From Lachnospiraceae bacterium UBA7202 (GTDB lineage: Bacteria > Bacillota > Clostridia > Lachnospirales > Lachnospiraceae): a stretch of DNA of 64,000 nucleotides. This document shows positions 8,151 through 15,894 of the stretch, one piece after another. The position numbers and the translations under genes were made by a program. Position 1 is the stretch's first letter. Each line of letters opens with the position of its first letter. The stretch lies in the NCBI GenBank assembly GCA_002490705.1, contig DKUO01000046.1, forward strand, positions 76,282 to 140,281. The letters run 5' to 3'. The notes under the pieces are model-generated. The model was given only the letters and a program-made list of their open reading frames with translations. It was not told where the DNA came from and did no database searches.

Positions 8151-9265
8151 AAAAATTACTGCTGATTGTACCGTCCCTACATCAGGGCGGGTCGGAAAAG
8201 GTCTGCGCAATGACGGCTGTTATTTTAAAACCGTACTTTGAGGTACAGATTGCCATTTTTGATTCCCAAAATATAGATTTTGATGTGGAAGGCGTTCCTG
8301 TTATCGATCTGGGTCTGCCGAGCCGTCCCGGGAAACTGGCCAAAATTTTCAATGTGTTCCGGCGGGGGTACAGGCTGAATAAGTTGAAAAAGCGGGAGCG
8401 GATTGACATTGCTTACAGCTTCGGCCCTACGGCCAATCTGGCAAATATCTTTGCGGGCCGGCTTTTTTTGCGGCGGGGCCCGGAATGCTGGCTGGGCGTC
8501 ATGAGCTATATGGATATGGACAGCTCGTGGCTCGGATTGTTTTGCAGGCGTTCCGATAAACTTTTGTGCTGTTCGGAGACTCTCCGGCGGATGATCGAGG
8601 AGAAATACGCCTGTGACCATACCTATACTTTGCAGGGGTTCTTTGACATTGCACAGATACGGGCGCGGGCAGAGGAAGCGGAGGCGCAGATTCCGTGGAG
8701 GGATGGCCGGATCATTGTATCCATGGGACGGGAAGATGTGGTCAAGGGCTTTTGGCATCTGCTCAAAATTTTTTCCATGGTACACGAAGCCCTTCCGGAT
8801 ACCAGACTTTTGATTATCGGTAAGGGAGAGTTTACGCCTTACCGAAAGCTGGCGGCTGATTTGGGGATTGCAGATGCGGTGTGCTTTGCGGGGCTTCAGA
8901 AGAATCCGTATCCCTATTTAAAAAAGGGGTCGCTGTATCTGCTCACCTCCTATTGGGAAGGCTTTCCCAATGCTTTGGTGGAGGCGATGGCGATGGGACT
9001 TGTGGCGGTGGCCACGGATTGCATGACAGGACCGGCGGAGATTTTTGACGGTAAATACGGGATTTTGGTGCCCAATATGGGAAAAGAGCCGGATATGGAC
9101 GCCTTCCACATAGAAGAGGGAGAGAGAGACACGGCGGCCCGGGTGATTGAGCTAATGCAGAATGAGGAGGAAATGGCGCGCTACAGCAGGCTTTCGGTGG
9201 AGCGGGCAGGTGTTTTCTCCAAGGAAGAATATATTCGGAAAATCAGGGAGTGGGCGAATGACTAA
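8147..9265 (+). CDS. GT4 glycosyltransferase
   Basis: A 372-residue GT-B enzyme beginning M-K-K-L-L-L-I-V-P-S-L-H-Q-G-G-S-E-K. The donor domain carries V-S-M-G-R-E-D-V-V-K-G-F and E-G-F-P-N-A-L-V-E-A-M-A-M-G-L, followed by a C-D/T-D-C-M-T-G-P segment shared with the next gene. I chose ATG 8147, which gives an ATGA overlap with the previous stop and lies 13 bases after AAAGGGGG (8126-8133). A TTG at 8135 sits directly against that ribosome site and is less likely. The next gene starts inside its 3' end. Confidence 0.9.
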   Translation: MKKLLLIVPSLHQGGSEKVCAMTAVILKPYFEVQIAIFDSQNIDFDVEGVPVIDLGLPSRPGKLAKIFNVFRRGYRLNKLKKRERIDIAYSFGPTANLANIFAGRLFLRRGPECWLGVMSYMDMDSSWLGLFCRRSDKLLCCSETLRRMIEEKYACDHTYTLQGFFDIAQIRARAEEAEAQIPWRDGRIIVSMGREDVVKGFWHLLKIFSMVHEALPDTRLLIIGKGEFTPYRKLAADLGIADAVCFAGLQKNPYPYLKKGSLYLLTSYWEGFPNALVEAMAMGLVAVATDCMTGPAEIFDGKYGILVPNMGKEPDMDAFHIEEGERDTAARVIELMQNEEEMARYSRLSVERAGVFSKEEYIRKIREWAND

Positions 9266-10379
9266 AATAGCTTTTCATTTGAACTGTCTGGAACAGGGCG
9301 GCGCGGAGCGGGTGGTGTCTAATCTGTCCAACCGTTTTGTGAAAAACGGCTATGAGGTGCTTGTGGCTACGGAGTGGCAGGGCGAGGATGAATTTTGGAT
9401 AGACGAGCGTGTGCGGCGCGTGCATGTGGGACTGCGGGAGGGCGACGAGAAGAAGCCCCGTATTGTGCAGTTTCTTTTGCGCATCCGCTACCTGAAACAG
9501 TTTTTGAAGCGGGAGAAGCCGGATATCCTGATTCCCTTTGCCAGAAAAGCGTTGTATCGTGGGCTGACGGCGGCTTTCTTTATCAAGATTCCGGTGATTA
9601 TCTCCATACGGACAGACCCGGTGGGCCATTACGACAGGCCCTTTGACAAGGTACAGATTCCATTCCTTTTTCCGCGGGCCGACGGCTGTGTTTTTCAGAC
9701 GGAGGGGGCGAGGGAATTTTTTGCGCCGAGACTGCAGAAAAATTCCCGCATCATTTTAAATCCCCTGAATCCCAAATACATCGGTGTGCCGGAGCCTGCG
9801 AAGCGGACGAAGACGGTGGTGCAGTCGGGAAGGCTGGTGGACTTTAAAAATCAGGTCATGCTGATCCGCGCCTTCCATGAGGTGCATAAGAAACACCCGG
9901 ATTATGATTTGAAAATATACGGAAGAGATACGGAAGACGGTACCAAGGAGCTTTTGGAGAGGACCATCGAGGAGCTGCACGCGCAGGAGTATGTGCATTT
10001 GATGGGAGCCAGCGACAGTTTGGAGAAACAGCTTGCGGATGCGGCTCTCTTTGCTTTCAGCTCGGACTGGGAAGGACTTCCCAATGCGCTGATGGAGGCC
10101 ATGGCGCTGGGTCTTCCCATTGTAGCCACGGACTGCCCCTGCGGCGGGCCGCGGACGATTATGACCAACGAGGTGGACGGCCTGCTGATCCCCATCAAAG
10201 ACCAAAAGGCGATGGAGGAGGGGATCAACCGCCTGATCGAAGATCCGGCTCTTGCCGAAAGGCTTGGCAGGAACGCGAGAAAAATTGCCGAGAAGGCCAA
10301 CGACGAGGCGGTTTATGAACAGTGGCGCGACTATATCGACGAGGTGTGTGAGACATATCGGAAGAAACACGGAAAATGA
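9258..10379 (+). CDS. GT4 glycosyltransferase
   Basis: A 373-residue GT-B enzyme whose true N-terminus is M-T-K-I-A-F-H-L-N-C-L-E-Q-G-G-A-E-R-V-V. The open frame extends upstream to 9162, but those codons overlap the preceding gene and lack family similarity, so ATG 9258 (after AGGGAGTGGG) is preferred. The donor site shows V-Q-S-G-R-L-V-D-F-K-N-Q and E-G-L-P-N-A-L-M-E-A-M, then A-T-D-C-P-C-G-G-P. The last motif resembles the GalNAc/galactose GT4 transferases of the PglH/PglJ and WaaG groups. It overlaps the previous gene by 8 bases and is probably the third consecutive step on the same chain. Confidence 0.9.
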   Translation: MTKIAFHLNCLEQGGAERVVSNLSNRFVKNGYEVLVATEWQGEDEFWIDERVRRVHVGLREGDEKKPRIVQFLLRIRYLKQFLKREKPDILIPFARKALYRGLTAAFFIKIPVIISIRTDPVGHYDRPFDKVQIPFLFPRADGCVFQTEGAREFFAPRLQKNSRIILNPLNPKYIGVPEPAKRTKTVVQSGRLVDFKNQVMLIRAFHEVHKKHPDYDLKIYGRDTEDGTKELLERTIEELHAQEYVHLMGASDSLEKQLADAALFAFSSDWEGLPNALMEAMALGLPIVATDCPCGGPRTIMTNEVDGLLIPIKDQKAMEEGINRLIEDPALAERLGRNARKIAEKANDEAVYEQWRDYIDEVCETYRKKHGK

Positions 10380-10423
10380 CGGCGGGAGATTAAGAACCGC
10401 GCGGGAACACGGAGGAGACTGAG

Positions 10424-12094
10424 ATGGAGAGAGGAATAAAACGGCCGGGAAAATATCAGTTTCTGATTCTGCTTCCCTTTGCATTCTGCTATGCTTTTTT
10501 CATCGTTCTGGGAGACTGGCAGAGGTCTGCGCCCTACAGCAATGCCCAAAATATGGGAAGGCTTTTGCTATGGACGGTTATCAGCTACGGTGTTTTGCTC
10601 TTGCTGGGGTTTTTGTCGGAAAATGGCGGAATCCTTTTGCGGGCATATCTGCCTGCGGGAGTGCAGAAGGTGTTGGACAGTCTTTTTTCACTAGGGTGCA
10701 GACGGCGGAGACGCTGGCAGGTCTGGTTCTTTTTCTTTCTGTTGTGCCTGCTCGGTTATCTACCCTATTATCTCATGTATTTTCCCACATGGTTTAACAA
10801 TGATGCGGTGTGGCAGATGGAGCAGGCTCTGGGGCTTGCGGCGCGCTCCAACCACCATCCCTATTTTCACACGCTGCTCATGAAGGCGTTTTTGACGGTG
10901 GGATACGGACTGTTCGGGAGCTACACGGGAGCGGTGGCGTTCTATACTTTTTTTCAGATGGCGCTGACGGCGGCGGTATTTGGATTTTTTCTGTATCTTT
11001 TGTATTGCAGGGGTACGGCGCTGCCATGGCTTGTTCTCGCGGTTTTCTTTTATGCGTTTCTCCCGGTTAACGCTATGTACAGCATCTGTATGGGAAAGGA
11101 CGCCTGGTTCACGGCGGCGTTTTTGCTTTTTTTATGGGCAGTTTGGCGCTGTGCCTCCGGGAAGGAGAGCGGGCGGCACCAGTGGCTTCTGTTTTCGTTG
11201 ACGGGGTTGTCGGTCTGCCTGCTTCGAAGCAACGGTATTTTTGTCTTTCTGGGGACGGCTTTTTTTCTGGTTTTGTCTCAGCTTTTCCGAAGGAAGAAGG
11301 AGGGGCGGAATCAGAGAAAAGAACCGAAGGGGCAGGGCCTGTATTTATCGGTGGCCACGGTGCTTGTTTGCTTCCTGTTCTGGCAGGGCCTCGTGCTTGA
11401 CGCGCTTCAAGTGGAGCCGCCGGATACAATCGAGAGTCTGACCATGCCCACGCAGCATCTGCTGTGTGCCTATGCAAGAGGCGGAAGCCTTACGGAAGAG
11501 GAAGTGGGGATGCTGGAAGCCGTGGTGCCTTTGGCGCAGATTGACGACTATTATAACCCCTATCTGTTTGATATGACGAAGAACTACATTCGTGAGCACG
11601 GGAACCAGCAGGTGATCGCGGATCATAAATGGGAGTATGCGAAACTCTGGCTCCGGGTGGGGCTTAGAAATCCCATGCTGTATCTGGAGGCCCAGATCAG
11701 GCAGACGGCGGGATATTACGCCTTACATATTCCCCATGAGCAGATTCTTTACAGTGAGTATTTTATGGTGGATAATCCCTTTGGGATAGAAACGCAGAGG
11801 AAGCTTTTCAGCTATGACGCAGGGCTTGCCATGGGCGGGTTCTTACAGTGGTTTCAGGCAGTTTACAACAAAGTGTGGAGTCTTGGCATGAATACGTGGC
11901 TGTTACTGCTTGCCTTTGCCTGTGCGCTTTACAGAAGACGGAAGGCGTATGTCTTTTTGCCCTGTATTATGCTGCTTGGAAGTCTGTTTTTGGCGACGCC
12001 GGTTTACAATGAATTCCGTTATGCCTATGGGGTGTTTGTGGCGCTGCCCTTTTTGTTTGGCATTTGTTTTGGGAAGGAAGAGGCGGCCCAATAG
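10424..12094 (+). CDS. DUF6020-like polytopic membrane protein
   Basis: About 556 residues with some eleven to twelve hydrophobic segments. After the first three segments comes P-T-W-F-N-N-D-A-V-W-Q, an acidic extracytoplasmic loop placed like the catalytic loop of GT-C glycosyltransferases, followed by H-H-P-Y-F-H-T and the conserved-looking M-G-K-D-A-W-F. This pattern recalls DUF6020 proteins of Firmicutes. It is probably a membrane sugar transferase or glycan-modifying enzyme (inference). It starts 44 bases after the GT4 trio with GGAGGA upstream, and stops 26 bases before the dlt-like cassette. It might supply or modify the glycan that the cassette acylates. Confidence 0.7.
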   Translation: MERGIKRPGKYQFLILLPFAFCYAFFIVLGDWQRSAPYSNAQNMGRLLLWTVISYGVLLLLGFLSENGGILLRAYLPAGVQKVLDSLFSLGCRRRRRWQVWFFFFLLCLLGYLPYYLMYFPTWFNNDAVWQMEQALGLAARSNHHPYFHTLLMKAFLTVGYGLFGSYTGAVAFYTFFQMALTAAVFGFFLYLLYCRGTALPWLVLAVFFYAFLPVNAMYSICMGKDAWFTAAFLLFLWAVWRCASGKESGRHQWLLFSLTGLSVCLLRSNGIFVFLGTAFFLVLSQLFRRKKEGRNQRKEPKGQGLYLSVATVLVCFLFWQGLVLDALQVEPPDTIESLTMPTQHLLCAYARGGSLTEEEVGMLEAVVPLAQIDDYYNPYLFDMTKNYIREHGNQQVIADHKWEYAKLWLRVGLRNPMLYLEAQIRQTAGYYALHIPHEQILYSEYFMVDNPFGIETQRKLFSYDAGLAMGGFLQWFQAVYNKVWSLGMNTWLLLLAFACALYRRRKAYVFLPCIMLLGSLFLATPVYNEFRYAYGVFVALPFLFGICFGKEEAAQ

Positions 12095-12120
12095 ACGGTA
12101 TCGGCAGGGAGGTACGGAGG

Positions 12121-13197
12121 ATGAAAAAATGGTGCAGGGCGGTTTTGTTTGTGATACCGCTGCTTCTTTTCATAGGATGGGTCAACTGGTATGTGGATTC
12201 CTATGCGCTCTTACGCGTCACCTACGATGGGATTGCCGCGCAGATGGCGGCGGGGAAGAATGTGGAGGGGCTGGAGGAATCCGATTATAATGACAGGAAT
12301 CTTCTGGCGGCGCGCCTAAGCGGGATGGAGGAGGCACCACAGGTTATGGTTCTCGGCTCCAGCCGGGTATATACCTTTGATCATACCATGTTCGGGACGG
12401 ATTCCTTTTACAATGCAGGGCTTTCGGAGGCCACCATATATGATATTCTGGCGGTGTCGGGTATTTTGTTTAAACAGGACAAGCTGCCGGAAACCGTGGT
12501 GATCGGCGTGGACGCTTTTCTTTTTAATAAAAGCCATGATAATGAGAAATGGAAGGAATTGGAAGGCTATGCGAATTATATGTCGCTGGCCATAGATGGG
12601 AAATTGTCCCCGGAGCTTACGCATCCGCGTAAGGATACGGGCCGGGACTGGAAAAAAACGCTCTCCTTAGATTACTTCCGCTACAATGTGACCCTGCTTC
12701 CCGAGGGGAAACGGTTTGCCGTCTCCTATACGGAGGATTGGGAAACTGACGATTATCTTAAACGTTCGGACGGGAGCGTCAGCTATCAGCGGGAGCTTCG
12801 GGAGGTAAATCCGGCGGATGTGGAAGAAATGACGAGACAGGCCATGGGGGAGCATGTGGTCTACCGCATGACCGATTATGAGAAGATAGATGAACAGCAT
12901 TTTGAGTATTTTTCTTGGCTGATTGACGATCTGCAGCAGGCGGGCGTGGAGGTCATTTTGTACTTGCCACCCTATTCGCCCATGATGTATAATTACATAG
13001 AATCTGAGGAAACCTTTCAAATCACGTTAGAAGTGGAGGAAAAGGTAAAAGCTCTGGCGGCCCGGAAGGGAATTGCGCTTTACGGATCCTACGACCCGGC
13101 GGGATGCGGGCTTACCATGGCGGATTTGTATGATGTGTACCATGTGAAGGCGGAGAAGACGGCGGATACCTATTATCCGGTGATTCCGGCGAAATAA
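12121..13197 (+). CDS. membrane-anchored SGNH-fold protein, DltD-like member of acylation cassette
   Basis: A 358-residue protein with one N-terminal membrane anchor (residues ~6-24) and an extracytoplasmic SGNH domain. Block I is V-L-G-S-S-R (residues 77-82) with the nucleophile serine, and the C-terminal D338-x-x-H341 supplies the Asp/His pair. DltD and AlgJ/AlgX-type proteins with this layout move or release acyl groups on the outer membrane face. The start ATG 12121 has GGGAGG 8 bases upstream; a longer frame from 12064 overlaps the previous gene and is rejected. It is the first gene of the dlt-like set running to 17475, which strongly suggests it is the final acyl-transfer or editing partner. 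Confidence 0.8.
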   Translation: MKKWCRAVLFVIPLLLFIGWVNWYVDSYALLRVTYDGIAAQMAAGKNVEGLEESDYNDRNLLAARLSGMEEAPQVMVLGSSRVYTFDHTMFGTDSFYNAGLSEATIYDILAVSGILFKQDKLPETVVIGVDAFLFNKSHDNEKWKELEGYANYMSLAIDGKLSPELTHPRKDTGRDWKKTLSLDYFRYNVTLLPEGKRFAVSYTEDWETDDYLKRSDGSVSYQRELREVNPADVEEMTRQAMGEHVVYRMTDYEKIDEQHFEYFSWLIDDLQQAGVEVILYLPPYSPMMYNYIESEETFQITLEVEEKVKALAARKGIALYGSYDPAGCGLTMADLYDVYHVKAEKTADTYYPVIPAK

Positions 13198-13207
13198 GGA
13201 TGAAACT

Positions 13208-14740
13208 ATGAAGGCGAATGTTACCTATTGGCTGGACGAGACGGCGAAGCGGTTCCCGGATAAGACGGCCTATGCGGATGAAAAAAAAGAGATCACGTTT
13301 GGAGAGCTACGCTTTCAGGCCAGAATGATTGCCTGCGAGCTGACGGCGCGGGGACTGTTTAAAAAGCCCGTTGCCGTTTTTTTGGAAAAGGGTGTGGATG
13401 TGCTTGTGTCCTTTATGGGGGCGGCCTATAGCTGTAACTTTTACTCCCCTATCGATGTGGACATGCCGGGAAGCCGGGTGAACAAGATTTTGGAGGTTTT
13501 GGCTCCTTGCGTTGTGATTACCACGGCGGCTTTGCGGGAGGTTTTTTCCGCCTATGATTACCGGGGAGATTTCCTTTTGCTGGAGGAGGTTTTAGCGCCG
13601 GACGGCAGGCAGGAGACGGAGGAACCGGAGCGGGAGGCGGCTTTGGAGGCGGCCAGACGGCGGGGCGTTGATACTGATCTTTTGTATGTGCTGTTCACCT
13701 CGGGCTCCACGGGGGTTCCAAAGGGCGTGACAATCAACCACCGGTCCGTGATCGACTATATCGACTGGGTGACGGAAACCTTTGGGATCACGGAGAAGGA
13801 CAGCTTCGGCAATCAGGCTCCCTTTTATTTTGATAATTCTATTTTGGATATTTACAGCACCCTCAAAACGGGCGCGACAACCTATATTATACCGAAGACG
13901 CTCTTTGCCCAGCCGGTTTTATTGTTGGAATATCTGAAAGAGAAACGGATCAATACGATTTTCTGGGTGCCGTCGGCGCTGATTGTAGTGGCGAAGCTGA
14001 AGGCGTTTCGGAATGTGGACTTGTCAGATACACTGAAAAGGGTGTTGTTCTGCGGCGAGGTGATGCCCAACAAACAGCTTAACGTATGGCGCAAATTTCT
14101 GCCGGCTGTGCAGTATGCCAACCTCTACGGCCCTACGGAGATCACGGACGCCTGTACCTATTATATTGTGGATCGCGAGTTTTCCGATGAGGAACCGCTC
14201 CCCATCGGTTTTCCGATGCCGAATACCGATATTCTTGTTTTAAATGATAAAGACGAACCGGTCACGGGAGAGGAGTCCGGCGAGCTTTGCGTCAGGGGGA
14301 CGTCCCTGTCCATGGGCTATTATAAAAATCCGGAGAAGACGAGGGAAGCCTTTGTGCAGAATCCGCTGAATCAGGCAGTACCGGAGCTGATTTACCGGAC
14401 GGGGGATATCGTGAAGTATAATGAGAGAGGGGAGATTATTTACCTCTCAAGAAAGGATTTTCAGATCAAGCATATGGGGCATCGGATTGAACTGGGAGAG
14501 ATCGAGACGGCGGTGTCCTCTCTGGAGGAGATCTCCCTGTGCTGTTGCCTTTACGATGAAAAGCGCCAGAAGATTGTGCTCTTTATCGAGGAGGAGTTGG
14601 AGAAGGCTTATATCAACGAGAAGATTTCCCGGCTGGTGCCGGAGTACATGCTGCCGAATAAGTTGATACGGGTGGAGAAAATGCCGATCAACGCCAACGG
14701 CAAGATTGACAGAGTGAAGTTGAAGGAATACATAAAATAG
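13208..14740 (+). CDS. DltA-like amino-acid adenylation enzyme
   Basis: A complete 510-residue ANL adenylating enzyme. It has the P-loop T-S-G-S-T-G-V-P-K (residues 164-172), Y-G-P-T-E (307-311), Y-R-T-G-D (396-400) and the C-terminal catalytic lysine in N-G-K (K499). The substrate pocket resembles DltA: D209 in Y-F-D-N-S, where DltA has the Asp that binds the amino group, and C282 in F-C-G-E, where DltA has its D-alanine-sensing Cys. D-Ala or another small amino acid is therefore the likeliest substrate (inference). It should load the carrier at 15638 through aminoacyl-AMP. No condensation or carrier domain is fused, so this is not an NRPS module. Confidence 0.88.
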   Translation: MKANVTYWLDETAKRFPDKTAYADEKKEITFGELRFQARMIACELTARGLFKKPVAVFLEKGVDVLVSFMGAAYSCNFYSPIDVDMPGSRVNKILEVLAPCVVITTAALREVFSAYDYRGDFLLLEEVLAPDGRQETEEPEREAALEAARRRGVDTDLLYVLFTSGSTGVPKGVTINHRSVIDYIDWVTETFGITEKDSFGNQAPFYFDNSILDIYSTLKTGATTYIIPKTLFAQPVLLLEYLKEKRINTIFWVPSALIVVAKLKAFRNVDLSDTLKRVLFCGEVMPNKQLNVWRKFLPAVQYANLYGPTEITDACTYYIVDREFSDEEPLPIGFPMPNTDILVLNDKDEPVTGEESGELCVRGTSLSMGYYKNPEKTREAFVQNPLNQAVPELIYRTGDIVKYNERGEIIYLSRKDFQIKHMGHRIELGEIETAVSSLEEISLCCCLYDEKRQKIVLFIEEELEKAYINEKISRLVPEYMLPNKLIRVEKMPINANGKIDRVKLKEYIK

Positions 14741-14763
14741 CTAATGTTATAGAATGGGGCTGT

Positions 14764-15621
14764 ATGGAGACGGAATTTCAAAGGGTAGTGGTGATCGGAT
14801 ACGGCAAGGCCGCCGGGGAAATCTTAAAGTATATAGCGGACAGACAGGCGGATTACGGCTACCGGCTGGAATTTATCGAACATGAGCAGCATGCCCTGAG
14901 TGTTACGAAAAAAATCTGTGAGGAGAGAGGGATTTCCTTTTCTGTGCTGCCGGATAAGCGGGAGCTTGGCGGATATCTGAATGAAATACAGGAGAAAACG
15001 CTGCTTGTTTCCGCCAGCAACAACTATCTGTTTCCGGCTTCCCTGGTGGAACGGGCGGAAATTACAATCATCAATTTCCACAATGCGCTCCTGCCGGATT
15101 ATCCCGGAAGAAATGCGCCAAGCTGGGTGATATATCAGGGCGAAAAGAGGACGGGTATCACATGGCATTATGTGACGGCAGGTGTGGATGAGGGCAATAT
15201 CATCATACAAAAAACCTGCGGGATCGGCCCGGACACGAAGGCCTATGAATTGACGGAGCAGCTGATGGATTTGGCCTTTGAGGGATTTACAGAGTGTTTT
15301 GATGCGGTTCTCTCAGAGAAAGCGGAAGCAAGACCGCAGGCTTTTTCACCGGAGCGGAGAATGTACCGGTCCACAGAAATGCCCGGGGAGGGCTTTTTGG
15401 ACTTGCAGGAGGAGCCGGAGAAAATTTACCGTCTGCTCCGCAGTGTGGATTACGGGAAGACCGGTGTGTTTCCGCCTTTGCAGACAGAGGTGAAAGGAGC
15501 GCGGGCGGAGGTCCTGCGCTATAGAAAGGTTTCGCCGGAGAAGAAAAAGGAGGAGGCGGGAACGCTTTATCTGCCCCTTGCGGACGGAAATCTCCTGAAA
15601 ATAAAATACAGATTGTTATAA
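14764..15621 (+). CDS. N10-formyl-THF-dependent formyltransferase of NRPS F-domain type
   Basis: A 285-residue formyltransferase with an intact N104-x-H106...D142 triad at the canonical 36-residue His-Asp spacing. The loop N-F-H-N-A-L-L-P-D-Y-P-G-R-N-A-P-S-W and G-I-T-W-H match formylation domains of nonribosomal peptide synthetases and related freestanding enzymes, which formylate an amine on a carrier-bound or acyl substrate. It sits between the DltA-like gene and the carrier gene, 23 and 16 bases away. The simplest reading is that it formylates the aminoacyl thioester on the carrier (inference). Formylation of a sugar amine is the main alternative. The ribosome site before ATG 14764 is weak. 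Confidence 0.85.
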   Translation: METEFQRVVVIGYGKAAGEILKYIADRQADYGYRLEFIEHEQHALSVTKKICEERGISFSVLPDKRELGGYLNEIQEKTLLVSASNNYLFPASLVERAEITIINFHNALLPDYPGRNAPSWVIYQGEKRTGITWHYVTAGVDEGNIIIQKTCGIGPDTKAYELTEQLMDLAFEGFTECFDAVLSEKAEARPQAFSPERRMYRSTEMPGEGFLDLQEEPEKIYRLLRSVDYGKTGVFPPLQTEVKGARAEVLRYRKVSPEKKKEEAGTLYLPLADGNLLKIKYRLL

Positions 15622-15637
15622 AGACGGAGGATATAAG

Positions 15638-15871
15638 ATGGAAGAAAAGGTGTTAGAGATATTGGAGGAATACTGCGAGGAAGCCCTCAGCTATGAGGGG
15701 GAAAACATGATGGAGGAGGGCGTGATCGATTCCTTCACCGTGATTAACATTGTGAGCGAATTGGAGGATGTCTTTGACATTGAGATCGACGCCAAGTATG
15801 TGGTGGCTGAGAATTTTAAAAACAAAGAAGCGATTATGGATTTGGTAAGACGCCTGTTGGAAGAGGCGTAA
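15638..15871 (+). CDS. acyl/aminoacyl carrier protein, DltC-like
   Basis: A 77-residue, strongly acidic four-helix carrier with the phosphopantetheine attachment serine at S32 in V-I-D-S-F (usual motif D-S-L). The length matches DltC (about 78 residues). GGAGG lies 8 bases before the ATG. It should receive the aminoacyl group from the enzyme at 13208 and deliver it, perhaps after formylation, to the MBOAT at 15895. No phosphopantetheinyl transferase is in the window, so a housekeeping one must activate it. Confidence 0.9.
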   Translation: MEEKVLEILEEYCEEALSYEGENMMEEGVIDSFTVINIVSELEDVFDIEIDAKYVVAENFKNKEAIMDLVRRLLEEA

Positions 15872-15894
15872 GAAGAGACGAACGGAGGATTCCC

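Noticed and set aside
9162..9257. N-terminal extension of the third GT4
   Set aside because: It is basic, unlike the family, and lies wholly inside the preceding GT4; ATG 9258 has a ribosome site and starts at the conserved strand.
7014..10379. Recent tandem duplication of three GT4 genes
   Set aside because: They share only general GT4 motifs and I see no long DNA-level repeats among them.
13208..15871. A nonribosomal peptide synthetase or siderophore pathway
   Set aside because: There is no condensation, thioesterase or multidomain module; the set with MBOAT and SGNH proteins fits glycan acylation better.
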